A DNA stretch of 64,000 nt, taken from the NCBI RefSeq assembly GCF_025464955.1, contig NZ_JAODNM010000030.1:62001-126000 (forward strand), read 5' to 3'. The stretch comes from Amycolatopsis sp. GTDB taxonomy: Bacteria > Actinomycetota > Actinomycetes > Mycobacteriales > Pseudonocardiaceae. A model generated the notes under the pieces. That model made no database searches. It saw nothing but the letters and a program-made list of their open reading frames with translations, and had not been told where the DNA came from. Shown piece by piece: positions 16,671 through 24,982 of the stretch (positions within the stretch are counted from its first letter, which is position 1; each line of letters starts with the position of its first letter). The position numbers and the translations under genes are program-made.

Positions 16671-17389
16671 AGCTGCCCACCGTGCCCGACGCCGACCGCG
16701 ACCTCGTGGTCAACGAGACCTTCGGCCCGACCTTCCAAGGCGAAGGACCGAGCACCGGCCGCTACGCCCGCTTCATCAGGCTCTTCGGCTGCCACCTGTC
16801 CTGTTCGTGGTGCGACAGCGCACAAACCCACGACGGCAGCCGCTACGACCTCGACGCCGAACACCAGGTCATATCGGTGGAGGACGTCCTGTGCTGGCTC
16901 GCCGCCGAACCTCGAGGACTGGTGGTGATCACGGGCGGCGAACCGCTGCTGCAGCCGCGCGTCGTCGGCACGCTGGCCCACGCGATCCGAGACGCCGGGC
17001 TCGCCACGGACATCGAGATCGAAACCTCCGGCACCCTCGCACCCACCCCCGACATCGTCGCCGCAGTGACGCAGTTCAACGTCTCACCCAAGCTCGCCCA
17101 CTCCGGACTGCACCGCCACCAGCGCATCCGGCCCACCGTCCTGCACCAGCTTGTCACCACTCACAAGGCGATCTGGAAGTTCGTGGTGCAAGACCCCAGC
17201 GACCTCGACGAGGTCGAGGATCTGGTCTCGGCCTTCGGCCTCGCCCCGGTATGGGTCATGCCCGAGGGCACCGACAGCGCCACTGTCTTGGCCCGGATGC
17301 GGCTGCTGGCTGACCCGGTACTGGAACGCGGCTGGCACCTCTCGACCCGCTTGCACACCTTGTTGTGGGAGAACGACCGTGCTCGCTGA
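16667..17389 (+). CDS. queE: QueE, 7-carboxy-7-deazaguanine synthase
   Basis: This 240-residue radical SAM enzyme starts at the GTG of a GTGA overlap with queD. It shows NETFGPTFQGEGPSTG and GCHLSCSWCD (CxxxCxxC cluster motif preceded by the typical FIRLFGC), then VVITGGEPLLQ and IEIETSGT. QueE rearranges 6-carboxytetrahydropterin to 7-carboxy-7-deazaguanine. The pair queD-queE strongly indicates 7-deazapurine synthesis, with the remaining steps supplied elsewhere on the element or by the host. Confidence 0.92.
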   Translation: MKLPTVPDADRDLVVNETFGPTFQGEGPSTGRYARFIRLFGCHLSCSWCDSAQTHDGSRYDLDAEHQVISVEDVLCWLAAEPRGLVVITGGEPLLQPRVVGTLAHAIRDAGLATDIEIETSGTLAPTPDIVAAVTQFNVSPKLAHSGLHRHQRIRPTVLHQLVTTHKAIWKFVVQDPSDLDEVEDLVSAFGLAPVWVMPEGTDSATVLARMRLLADPVLERGWHLSTRLHTLLWENDRAR

Positions 17390-17438
17390 CACCACGACAA
17401 TCCTGCCCCGCAACGTTTCCGCTGAGAGGTGGTCCACA

Positions 17439-17879
17439 ATGAGCGACGACGACATCCCCGCCACAGGGCCTCGGGTCGGGACCTACGCCCTGATCGGCCA
17501 CGATGACAAGCTCTTGCTCATCGCCGATGACAGGGGCATCCATCGGTTGCCTGGCGGCGCCGTCGGAGACGGGGAACCTGTCGAACAGGCGCTTCGCCGA
17601 ACGCTGCTCGACCAGCTCGGGGTGAGCATCGCTCACCTGGACTTCTGCGCCGTGGTCGAGCACGACATCACCACGTTGGAACATGGCCACGCTTCCGAAG
17701 TGGCGTTTCTGTTCGACGTGACGCTCACCGACCTCGACCACCTTGCCGATCGCCGACCGACCATGCACTGGTGGGCCGACGAGCCCGATCTTGCGGCCCT
17801 GCACCCCGAGGCCATCAGGAATGGCCTGATCGCGGGCACCCTGTCCGCTGACAAGCCGTGGTGGGCGTGGACACCGTGA
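17439..17879 (+). CDS. Nudix-fold protein with degenerate catalytic box
   Basis: This 146-residue protein has a Nudix-like fold: YALIGHDDKLLLI, LPGGAVGDGEPVEQALRRT, and a late WWADEPDLAAL. The Nudix box should end R-E-U-x-E-E-x-G but here reads R-T-L-L-D-Q-L-G, so the metal-binding glutamates are replaced. It may bind a nucleotide-like ligand rather than hydrolyse it. The ATG at 17439 follows GAGAGGTGG. A GTG at 17379 overlapping queE is an alternative start. It overlaps the next gene by GTGA. Confidence 0.8.
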   Translation: MSDDDIPATGPRVGTYALIGHDDKLLLIADDRGIHRLPGGAVGDGEPVEQALRRTLLDQLGVSIAHLDFCAVVEHDITTLEHGHASEVAFLFDVTLTDLDHLADRRPTMHWWADEPDLAALHPEAIRNGLIAGTLSADKPWWAWTP

Positions 17880-18223
17880 CCCCACAGGAACACTCGGCGG
17901 CGCTGGCGGAATTCCCCGAGTTGCTACGCCTGATCGACCTGCACGACGCGGGCTGGATGTTCCTGCCGACCCTTGACTCTGAGGGCCAGGTGGTCGAGAT
18001 GCACGGCGTCCGTACGTGGCCGGAGGGTTGGGCCGACGCCCTGCGCGTGCGGTACACCACCGACGCGCGCGGCCTGCGCACCGACCACACCGGCGGCATC
18101 ACCTGGCAACGGGACGGCACGCTCAACGAGATCGTCGACGGGCTGATCACCCTGCCCGCGCCCAGCGACCGGCTCGCCCCCCGCCTCGTGGTCGCGCAAA
18201 CCTCGATGCTGCGGCTCGCCTGA
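17876..18223 (+). CDS. Conserved-looking hypothetical protein
   Basis: This 115-residue protein starts at the GTG of a GTGA overlap with the Nudix gene. It reads as a compact soluble protein: LPELLRLIDLHDAGWMF-type start, then VRTWPEGWADALRVRY and GGITWQRDGTLNEIVDGL. No transmembrane segment or catalytic motif is evident and no family was recognised. Tight coupling places it in the queD-queE module. Confidence 0.65.
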   Translation: MTPQEHSAALAEFPELLRLIDLHDAGWMFLPTLDSEGQVVEMHGVRTWPEGWADALRVRYTTDARGLRTDHTGGITWQRDGTLNEIVDGLITLPAPSDRLAPRLVVAQTSMLRLA

Positions 18224-18251
18224 CCGCCGCGCCGCAAGGACAGAAGCCTCG

Positions 18252-19076
18252 ATGCCCATACCCGATCTCGATCACGCCCTGTCCGCTGCGACGCGCGCGG
18301 TCGACCTGGCGGTGCAGCACGTCCTGAACCATCAGCCGACCCACGTCGCCACCAAGGGCGACCGCGACCTGGTGACCAACATTGACCTTGCCGTCGAACA
18401 CCTCATCCGCGGCCTGCTGCACGACTGGGATCCCACAGTCGGGTTCCTCGGTGAGGAACACGGCGCCTTCGGCGACGAGAACACCTACTGGGTGCTCGAC
18501 CCGATCGACGGCACCATTACTTTCGCCCACGGCGGCCCGCTGTGCGCGATCGCCCTCGGGTTGGTCCACGACCACCAGCCCGTCCTCGGCATCACCGCCT
18601 TGCCGTTCCTGCGACACCGCTACTGGGCAGTCACAGGCGAAGGTGCCTACCGCGACGGCGACCTGATCACCGTCTCGACCACCGGCACGCTGGACGAGGC
18701 GCTCATCGGGCTGTGCGACTACGGCAGCGGCCCCGACGCCGCCACCCGCGACCGCCTGTGCACCGACCTGGACCGCCGACTCACCGGCCGCGCCCAAGGA
18801 GTCCGACGACTCGGCAGCACCGCGCTGGACCTGGTCTGGCTCGCCGAGGGCACCCTCGATGCCGCCATCCTGTTCGGCAACCGAACCTGGGACAACGCCT
18901 CCGGCGCGATCATCGCCCGCGAAGCCGGAGCCCTCGTCCTCGACGCCGACGGCAGTCCGCACACCACCCGCTCACGCTGCACCCTGGCCACCACCCCAGC
19001 CCTCGCCGACACGCTCCTGCCGATGATGGACATCGCCCGTGACACGCCCTACTGGCCCCAACCGGCCACGCCATGA
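18252..19076 (+). CDS. Inositol-monophosphatase-family phosphatase
   Basis: This 274-residue protein has all three family motifs: FLGEEHG (GEE), WVLDPIDGT (DPIDGT) and TWDNASGAIIAREAGA (WDxAxG). The metal-binding residues look intact, so a Mg-dependent sugar- or nucleoside-phosphate phosphatase is likely. In a 7-deazapurine context it could dephosphorylate a nucleotide intermediate, as a phosphatase does in nucleoside antibiotic pathways, but that is inference. It begins 28 bases after the previous stop. Confidence 0.88.
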   Translation: MPIPDLDHALSAATRAVDLAVQHVLNHQPTHVATKGDRDLVTNIDLAVEHLIRGLLHDWDPTVGFLGEEHGAFGDENTYWVLDPIDGTITFAHGGPLCAIALGLVHDHQPVLGITALPFLRHRYWAVTGEGAYRDGDLITVSTTGTLDEALIGLCDYGSGPDAATRDRLCTDLDRRLTGRAQGVRRLGSTALDLVWLAEGTLDAAILFGNRTWDNASGAIIAREAGALVLDADGSPHTTRSRCTLATTPALADTLLPMMDIARDTPYWPQPATP

Positions 19077-19183
19077 CCGCTGCGTCTCGCACAGACCCGA
19101 GTGCCGCTGGGGAAGTCGCGCCGACCACCGCGGTTCACCTCAGCAGACCAACCGATCACCCGCGCCGGAAAGGAGCGGCCACA

Positions 19184-19918
19184 GTGACCAGTGAATCAGC
19201 AGACTGTTGGCACCCGACCGAGTGCGGTAATCCTGCCTGGCAGTCGGCGAGCCGATCGAATGGACCAATCGCGGCGGCACAACGTCCTGACGACCTGATC
19301 CAATCCAGCGACGAAGAACTCCGGGACTTGATCAGTGAAAACCTCAATCCCGACCGCGCTGCCCCTGGGCTATGGGCGATCCTGACCAGGCCGCCGCTGG
19401 CCAGTCGCGTGCGGGGCATCCTGATCGCGATGCAGATGGGAGCTGAGAAAGACATCCGGGCGCGCCGGTGGCGTCGTGACGAACGGCGCTCCCGCCTCGG
19501 GGTCGACCAGTCATCCGACTACGAGCAGGACTATTGCCAGTGGCACGCTCGCGCCGTCGCCTTCCGGCGCATGGTCCAGGATCGGATCACGCAAACACGA
19601 GCAGGCGCGTCGGAGGACAACCTCAACAAGGCCGAACTTCTTCAGTGGCAACACAATTCTGTACGGAAGCTGGTCGAAGCCATCGACCGCCACCGCTGCG
19701 CGCTCGGCGCAGACGTCCATCCCGAACCAGCGGACCAGACACTGTGGAAGATCCTGGACGACGTCACCGTGCCCGTCGGCCCGAACCAACTTCCAGTGTC
19801 CGTTCGCGACATGGTCGACTCGTACTGGACGCCCGACGCGGACCACGAGCGCGGGATAGTTCCAGGGCTCGACTCACTGTTGCCCTCACCCACACGTCCT
19901 TACCCAGCAACGGGATAG
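19184..19918 (+). CDS. Hypothetical protein
   Basis: This soluble protein of about 244 residues is rich in charged helices (EELRDLISENLNPD, RARRWRRDERRSRLG, NKAELLQWQHNSVRKLVEAI). No family was recognised. The GTG at 19184 follows AAAGGAGC. An ATG at 19073 would overlap the phosphatase stop (ATGA), but the extra 37 residues are low in coding character. Confidence 0.55.
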   Translation: MTSESADCWHPTECGNPAWQSASRSNGPIAAAQRPDDLIQSSDEELRDLISENLNPDRAAPGLWAILTRPPLASRVRGILIAMQMGAEKDIRARRWRRDERRSRLGVDQSSDYEQDYCQWHARAVAFRRMVQDRITQTRAGASEDNLNKAELLQWQHNSVRKLVEAIDRHRCALGADVHPEPADQTLWKILDDVTVPVGPNQLPVSVRDMVDSYWTPDADHERGIVPGLDSLLPSPTRPYPATG

Positions 19919-19926
19919 CTCTACCG

Positions 19927-20265
19927 ATGGGGGTCGTGTGGTGGACCGTTACGGCGACGCTCGGATCCGTCGCTGTTGTCCTGCTGATGTTTCTCGGCGT
20001 CGTCCAGACGCGCGTGTGGCGGTCTGAACGACAGGAGTACCTGCCCCAGTCAGACCTGTCACCCGCACAAGTTCTGTGGGCCAACGAGAAACGCCTCAGC
20101 GAAGACCCGGAAGCAACGCTGATCATCCCTTTCGGCGATCCCGACTACGTCAAGCCCGTGGACTGGCCGGCGCTGCGCGCCCAAGGCAAACCTTGGCCTT
20201 TCCGTACTGGCGCTGCTCCGGCCACGCCACCTTCGCCAGACAATCCCGGACACGCCGCCTTCTGA
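19927..20265 (+). CDS. Small membrane-anchored protein
   Basis: This 112-residue protein has one hydrophobic N-terminal segment (VTATLGSVAVVLLMFLGVV), a polar region RVWRSERQEYLPQSDLSP and a proline-rich end. It starts at ATG 8 bases after the previous stop with only a weak ACGGGA site. No family was recognised. Confidence 0.5.
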   Translation: MGVVWWTVTATLGSVAVVLLMFLGVVQTRVWRSERQEYLPQSDLSPAQVLWANEKRLSEDPEATLIIPFGDPDYVKPVDWPALRAQGKPWPFRTGAAPATPPSPDNPGHAAF

Positions 20266-20660
20266 CACGACTACATGTCCAACCAGGCGGAACACGACGA
20301 ACACGCAGGCCAGCAGCACCGCCGCAGCATCCCCGCCTCATAGTCGCCGCATTGACGCTCTGGATGGCCGCACGGGCGGACGTTTCACTGACACCCCAAC
20401 CACATGATCTACACGCCTCGCCCGCGTGAGCAGCCACAACACTATGGAGAGCGTTACCGCGGACATGGCCTATCCACAACGAAACTCATACACGCTACTG
20501 GGCGCCCGGCTAGGGCATCGGTGATCACGTCGTGGCCACTGGCGCCACGGATGGAGGGCGAACGCGGCGCGACCATGCCACCGGAGAACAGCTCGTTCGC
20601 GAGCCTCCGCCGGGATACTCCGGGCGGCACCGCCGCGTTCCCGGCGATGACACACTGACC
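20266..20660. other. No reliable gene (395 bases)
   Basis: Only short, mutually overlapping frames are present, with no ribosome-binding site or recognisable product. The segment may be a decayed gene, but no homologous stretch could be pieced together. Confidence 0.4.
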
Positions 20661-20885
20661 ATGCCGGACGGGTTTTGGTTCCGGCCGCATAACGTCGACA
20701 CCCCGACGGCTACCCAGTACCTCCCGCGCATCGGCACACTCGATGAGATACCGCTCAACCCGCCAGACAAGCACCACGTCAATCCCAAACGGGAACAAGC
20801 GGCAGCCGTGCGGGCACTACGCCAACGCACACCGCTAGATCAGACACTCTTCGAACGAATCCTGGATGGGCTGCGACGGCTGTGA
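20661..20885 (+). CDS. Small hypothetical protein
   Basis: This 74-residue frame starts at ATG 20661 (MPDGFWFRPHNVDTPTATQY) and ends with a helical, coding-like segment (EQAAAVRALRQRTPLDQTLF). It overlaps the GTG of the next frame by GTGA, as do many gene pairs on this island, which supports translation. No family was recognised. Confidence 0.4.
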   Translation: MPDGFWFRPHNVDTPTATQYLPRIGTLDEIPLNPPDKHHVNPKREQAAAVRALRQRTPLDQTLFERILDGLRRL

Positions 20886-21302
20886 GCACCCACACCGGCG
20901 ACATCACCGCGACGCCGGGGTTCACCTGCACCTTGGCAGCGGTGTCCGCGGGTGGGCGACATCGGGAACGCGGTTCACCTCGTCCTCGACGGCGGAGAAA
21001 TCCCGATCGCCGATCTCGCGGTCGTCGGTGTCGGGACGTTGCCCCGGACCGACTGGCTGCGCGGCTCCGGCCTGGACATCACCGACTGGTCCTGTGCACC
21101 CCCCACCCACATCGCGCGCGCCGATGGCAGAGGGATCGACGGCATCGTCGCCGCCGGAACCGGCCGCAGGCCGGTTCCGGTCAGACTGGGGGAAGCGTGC
21201 GCCCACCTGCTCGATACGGAGCGGCCAGCAACGCCTCGGACTCCGTCGGGAGTTGGCCGGCGAACGCTTGGACAGCGGCGTACCCCCACAGGGCGTGGAT
21301 GA
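20882..21302 (+). pseudogene. Frameshifted small gene
   Basis: A frame starting at GTG 20882 reads MSTHTGDITATPGFTCTL then AAVSAG. The coding-like continuation (GDIGNAVHLVLDGGEIPIAD, LAVVGVGTLPRTDWL) lies in a different frame, open from about 20952. One base change near 20950 would join them. The 3' part runs into a hairpin and the opposing gene. Either a pseudogene or a sequencing error; function unknown. Confidence 0.35.
21154..21180. terminator. 12-bp GC-rich terminator-like hairpin
   Basis: CCGGAACCGGCC at 21154-21165 and GGCCGGTTCCGG at 21169-21180 form a perfect 12-bp stem with a 3-base loop. It abuts the stop codon of the minus-strand gene at 21181 and lies downstream of the plus-strand frames, so it probably terminates both. 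Confidence 0.55.
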
Positions 21303-21954
21303 GTTCTGGGTAGGTTGGGGACTGGTCCATCGCAGTCTCGGCGCTGGCCACGGCCTCCCAATACAAACACTTGCCCCGGTAAGGAAAGCCTAGCTTCAGG
21401 GTGGCCTGGTAAACGGTGTCTGCAGCCGAGTCCCAGTCCTTGGTGCTGATCGAGCGGCGGGTGCGAACCATCCGGGTCAGGCAGGACCGCGGAAACCGGC
21501 ACACTGAGGACAGGGACGCCAGCGCGGTCTGGGTGTGGGGTCCGTACAGCGTGGTCGGGGTGAATCGAGACGGCAGGCAAGCCCGGCGCCACGGGGCGGA
21601 CAGCAGCTCGTAGTCGGCGGACGGGGTGTGGTCGCCGGCCAGGATCGCCAGGGCCGCGTCATACACCGGAAGCAGCCCCGCCACATAGATACCGACCTTG
21701 TCATCGTCCACCAGGCAATACGGGTGATCGAGGATGTCGGCGGGGTCAGCGGTCAGGGACGGGTGGGGAAGTCCGAAGGTGTCGGCCCACCGCATCCAGC
21801 GGGACGCAATGCGACCGTGGGCGAACTCCAGGTCGGCGATGACGCGACGGCGAGCCCGCTGCCGAGGTAGGTCGTCTACCCACGTTTCGGCCGAGCGCGC
21901 CAGCTGCTCGAAGGTCAACGAGGCGATCGTCGCCTCCAACTGCAACCACTCCAT
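21181..21954 (-). CDS. Hypothetical protein
   Basis: This 257-residue, largely helical soluble protein contains WLQLEATIASLTFEQLARSA at the N-terminus and WDSAADTVYQATLKLGF and YPELIHALWGYAAVQAFAGQ in the C-terminal half, which could be TPR-like. No family was recognised. Its stop sits exactly at a hairpin terminator, and it diverges from the PIN-like gene at 22005, sharing a 50-base promoter gap. Confidence 0.6.
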   Translation of the reverse strand: MEWLQLEATIASLTFEQLARSAETWVDDLPRQRARRRVIADLEFAHGRIASRWMRWADTFGLPHPSLTADPADILDHPYCLVDDDKVGIYVAGLLPVYDAALAILAGDHTPSADYELLSAPWRRACLPSRFTPTTLYGPHTQTALASLSSVCRFPRSCLTRMVRTRRSISTKDWDSAADTVYQATLKLGFPYRGKCLYWEAVASAETAMDQSPTYPELIHALWGYAAVQAFAGQLPTESEALLAAPYRAGGRTLPPV

Positions 21955-22004
21955 GCCCCGCGGATGAGACTGGAACTGTCGGTGGTGATCTGTACCCTCA
22001 CTCC

Positions 22005-23033
22005 ATGACGAACGAGCAGGTCGCGGTGGGTGCGCAGGGGGTGCGCCTCGATCCGTACTGCTCGCTTACGCCCCGCTTGGTCGGCATCACGGACGCCAAC
22101 GCCCTGCTCAGCAGCGTCGAGAATGACTGCCGGAAGGACTTCAGGTCGCGACTGCTCCGGATGACTGATTTCGGAACAGCGGTCCTCTACGCGCCCGACC
22201 ACGTGTATGACGAGGTGTACCGGCATCTACCGAAGATCGCCAAGTCGAGCCCGGTCCCGCTGAGCGTCCTGCGCGCTCACTTCGAGGAGTACTACCTGCC
22301 TATCCTGCGGTTCGTCACGGTATCGGACGCGGACGATCCTGACCCTCAGGTGCTCGCCATCACCGATCCGGATGACGTGCCTACCGGACGCCTGGCCAAG
22401 CTGATCGCCCCGTGCGTGGTGTTCTCCGAAGACAAACACCTGCGCAAGCCGGGGTTCGCCCCACCAGACTGGCGGAAGGCAGCAGCGTCAGCGGTCGATC
22501 TCGCCGATGGAGTCAGGAAAGGGAACGTCGCCGGCAACTTGGTGATCTCACCGGGATGGGCGCTGACCGCCCTCGTCAGGTTCGTTGGCCGGCAGCTCGG
22601 CGTGTCACCTTGGCTGGTCGGGGGCCTGGTTGCGGCCGGCGCAACGCTCTTGGTGGCCAACGTCGACCGGCGGACCCGGCTCGGGCAGGTGTTCGAGCAG
22701 TACGGCGTCCCGGTCCTGGTGTCCTTGTTGACTGAGATCGAGGGCGCGAGACTAAAAGAGCAGGCGGGGATCGCTGAGCTGCGGGAGGTCATGCTGGCCG
22801 TGCCCAGCGAGCCGTCCGTGAAGCAGCAGGTCGTGATCGTGCTGGCCCGGCAGTCCGAGCCGCTGCTTGCAGCAGAGGTCCAAGCACTCATCGCAAACTA
22901 CTTCGCCGCCGACATCGTGCCGACTGTTGCCGACGTCCGGGCTGTGCTGCGCGGCAACTCCGAGTTCGTTCAGTGTCAGCGCTACCGGTGGGAGTTGGGG
23001 AGGTATGCGGCGCCACTACGCGGAGAAATCTGA
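22005..23033 (+). CDS. PIN-like domain protein with central hydrophobic segment
   Basis: This 342-residue protein starts with a PIN-like core: LVGITDANALLSSV (first acidic residue), YAPDHVYDEVYRHLPK and CVVFSEDKHLRKPG (late acidic residues). A hydrophobic stretch at about residues 180-225 (LGVSPWLVGGLVAAGATLLVANV) may cross or touch the membrane. The C-terminal third looks like a winged-helix bundle (TEIEGARLKEQAGIAELREV). PIN domains are usually Mg-dependent RNases. No antitoxin gene was recognised beside it, so a toxin role is a guess. Confidence 0.6.
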   Translation: MTNEQVAVGAQGVRLDPYCSLTPRLVGITDANALLSSVENDCRKDFRSRLLRMTDFGTAVLYAPDHVYDEVYRHLPKIAKSSPVPLSVLRAHFEEYYLPILRFVTVSDADDPDPQVLAITDPDDVPTGRLAKLIAPCVVFSEDKHLRKPGFAPPDWRKAAASAVDLADGVRKGNVAGNLVISPGWALTALVRFVGRQLGVSPWLVGGLVAAGATLLVANVDRRTRLGQVFEQYGVPVLVSLLTEIEGARLKEQAGIAELREVMLAVPSEPSVKQQVVIVLARQSEPLLAAEVQALIANYFAADIVPTVADVRAVLRGNSEFVQCQRYRWELGRYAAPLRGEI

Positions 23034-23081
23034 GCGCAGCGCGGTCGTTGTGGAGGCTGGACGGCGGCAAACGTCGATTAC

Positions 23082-23237
23082 TCACGCGACCCGCGCTCGC
23101 GAATTGAGTTGCGCACCTGAGACATCGGTCAGCCTGACATCAAGCCGTGCCCGCATCACCAACCAGTCGGCAAGGTCAGTATCGGTTTGGTCAAGTCCAA
23201 GCAGCGCAAAGAAGTTGGTAACTTCCGGTCGCGTCAT
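23082..23237 (-). CDS. Small protein downstream of integrase
   Basis: A 51-residue frame starts at ATG 23237 after a GGAGAG site: MTRPEVTNFFALLGLDQTDT then DLADWLVMRARLDVRL. It follows the integrase gene on the same strand. Size and position would fit an excisionase or accessory factor, but no HTH motif is clear. Confidence 0.4.
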   Translation of the reverse strand: MTRPEVTNFFALLGLDQTDTDLADWLVMRARLDVRLTDVSGAQLNSRARVA

Positions 23238-23366
23238 CGGCGGGACTCTCCGATATACCGGTCGGCCAGTCAGAGAATGCGGTTCCTCCCCCGACGCAGG
23301 GGGGAGGAGCCAGAGCAAGCGTTCGATCACGCCTTCGCGGCCAGGACGGCACAGTCGGTGTTCGAG

Positions 23367-24404
23367 CTAGCTGAGCGGGTGCGGTTCTCCGGTGAGTGCG
23401 GCCAGCGCGGCGGCGACTTCTTCGACGGTGGCCCGAATGTAGGTCGTGGTGGTTCCGGCATCGCCGCCGTCGTCGGTGTGACCGGCGAACCCGTGGGCGA
23501 CGGCGTAGCCGAAGTTGCGTTCCACCCAGGTGAGAGTGGTGTGACGGAGCCAATGGGTCGAGATCTGTTGCGTAGCTACCCAAGGAAGGTGTTTGCCGAG
23601 GCGTGTCCAGAGATGGTCGTAGCGGCGGCTCGTGATCGGTCGGCCGTTGACATAGCGCAACAGCTGTCCGGCTCGAGGTGCGCGCCGGTCGGTGGCGTGT
23701 TGCTGAAGGTGCGTCATGAGGGTCGGTGACACGGGTTGCCAGCGGACTGTCTCGCCCTTCTCCCGTAGGAAGATCAAGCATTGGGCCGGATCGAGATCCT
23801 GGGGTCGGAGGGCGAGTGCGCCGCCTCGACGGCACGCGGTCTCGGTGTGCAGCCGCAGTATCAGGCTGTCGAGGGCGGGGTCGTTGCCGGTGGTAGCGGC
23901 GACGTGGTTGATCTCATTGAGCCGGGTGTCGGCGACGGCGCGTCGGGTGGACGGGAGGCGTCGGGGTTTGGCGACCTTTCTGGCCGGGTTGTCGGCCGCG
24001 TTGATCAGGTTGTCGTCTTCGGCGTGGCGGTAGACGCAGCGCAGGGCCGCAATCAGATGCTCGCCCGCACTGCGTCCACCGCGTGCGTTGCGGCGGGCGA
24101 CGACGTTGACCTTCACATGCTCGACCAGTTGCTTGATCTGTGAGGGGGTGGGTTCGTCGAGGTGACGGTCGCCCCAATGGTCGAGGATGCGGTTCCAGTA
24201 GGAGCCGTAGACCCGGCGGGTCCCGTCGGTGACGGCAGCGGAGACGATGGGGATGTATTCGGCGAACGTCGGCACCGGCGGCCGAGCGGTCGGGCTGGCC
24301 AGGAGGTCTTCGGCCGACAGCCCCATCCGGGACAACAGCAGGCGAGCGGCATCCAGATCGGCCGACGTCGCGGTCGGCGCTCTGGGAACGGCGTGTGTCG
24401 TCAT
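23367..24404 (-). CDS. int: Tyrosine site-specific integrase
   Basis: This 345-residue recombinase has an N-terminal SAM-like core-binding region (TFAEYIPIVSAAV...GSYWNRILDHWG) and a catalytic domain with TETACRRGGALALR (Arg), FLREKGE (Lys), HWLRHTTLTW (HxxR), GFAGH (His) and TTYIRAT (Tyr nucleophile). All key residues are present, so it should be active. It lies near the tRNA-Leu gene, its expected attachment target. It overlaps the AbrB-like gene by 4 bases. Confidence 0.92.
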   Translation of the reverse strand: MTTHAVPRAPTATSADLDAARLLLSRMGLSAEDLLASPTARPPVPTFAEYIPIVSAAVTDGTRRVYGSYWNRILDHWGDRHLDEPTPSQIKQLVEHVKVNVVARRNARGGRSAGEHLIAALRCVYRHAEDDNLINAADNPARKVAKPRRLPSTRRAVADTRLNEINHVAATTGNDPALDSLILRLHTETACRRGGALALRPQDLDPAQCLIFLREKGETVRWQPVSPTLMTHLQQHATDRRAPRAGQLLRYVNGRPITSRRYDHLWTRLGKHLPWVATQQISTHWLRHTTLTWVERNFGYAVAHGFAGHTDDGGDAGTTTTYIRATVEEVAAALAALTGEPHPLS

Positions 24405-24871
24405 GCGGAATCACCGCCAAGAAGTCCGGCGTGCCGTTGGGCGAGTATGTCATCGAGCGCAGCGGGCGGGTGCACGATCAGTAGGCCCCGGTCTGGGTCT
24501 GCGGCCAGGAGCACCCGGTCGCCAGGGACGAGACAGCAGCGGTGTCGAACGGGTGCGGGCAGCCGGAGATGGCCTTGTTTGGTCACGCTGAACACGCCAC
24601 GCGGATCCGCGTGGATGAGGAGGAGCCCGTGGGTTTCGCGGATGTCCAGTCGGGTGCCGGGTTGCCAGCCGAGCGCGTGCACGATGGCGTGGTCGGCGAT
24701 GCGGCCCCGGCGGTCCACGGCGGCCAGTCCGTATACGGCGGTGTTGGTGCGGGGTGTCGGGACCGACGGAAGTGGGAGGGTGCGCAGGGTTGCCGGGAGC
24801 CCGGTCGCGTGTCCGTCGCGCTGCAGGGGTGTTGCCGGGATAACCACCGGCTTGATCACGGAGCCGGTCAC
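24401..24871 (-). CDS. AbrB/SpoVT-like DNA-binding protein
   Basis: A protein of about 156 residues with two swapped-hairpin-like repeats: AVDRRGRIADHAIVHALGW then GTRLDIRE, and FSVTKQGHLRLPAPVR then GDRVLLAAD. Such AbrB/MazE folds bind DNA as dimers. It is translationally coupled to the integrase, so it probably controls integration or excision. The GTG at 24871 is preferred because a terminator-like hairpin covers the longer 5' extension to GTG 24913. Confidence 0.65.
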   Translation of the reverse strand: MTGSVIKPVVIPATPLQRDGHATGLPATLRTLPLPSVPTPRTNTAVYGLAAVDRRGRIADHAIVHALGWQPGTRLDIRETHGLLLIHADPRGVFSVTKQGHLRLPAPVRHRCCLVPGDRVLLAADPDRGLLIVHPPAALDDILAQRHAGLLGGDSA

Positions 24872-24877
24872 GACAAA

Positions 24878-24903
24878 CACCCCCACCGGCAGCGATGGGG
24901 GTG
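24878..24903 (-). terminator. Probable tRNA-Leu terminator
   Basis: On the minus strand CACCCCCATCG and CGGTGGGGGTG form an 11-bp stem (one G-U pair) with a 4-base loop, followed by TTTG. It lies about 80 bases downstream of tRNA-Leu and just upstream of the AbrB-like gene, inside the island side of the junction. Confidence 0.5.
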
Positions 24904-24959
24904 CGACGAACACCGTGAACTAGCGTGTTGGAGTGCCTGTGAGCACTGGTACGTTATGT

Positions 24960-24975
24960 GTCGCAGATATGCGAC
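24960..24975. repeat. Inverted repeat beside the tRNA att site
   Basis: GTCGCA and TGCGAC flank a 4-base spacer, 8 bases from the tRNA 3' end on the island side. The half-site GCGACGAA recurs at 24903-24910 and 24971-24978. These may be integrase arm or core binding sites. Confidence 0.35.
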
Positions 24976-24982
24976 GAATATG

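Noticed and set aside
16110..17389. A complete dpd-type 7-deazaguanine DNA modification system
   Set aside because: Only QueD and QueE are present; no DpdA/TGT, FolE, QueC or helicase partners are in the window.
19073..19183. Upstream start (ATG 19073) for the hypothetical gene at 19184
   Set aside because: The extra residues lack coding character, and GTG 19184 has a good AAAGGAG site.
22005..23237. A toxin-antitoxin pair (PIN-like protein with the small gene at 23082)
   Set aside because: The two genes converge on opposite strands and the small protein has no antitoxin-like DNA-binding motif.
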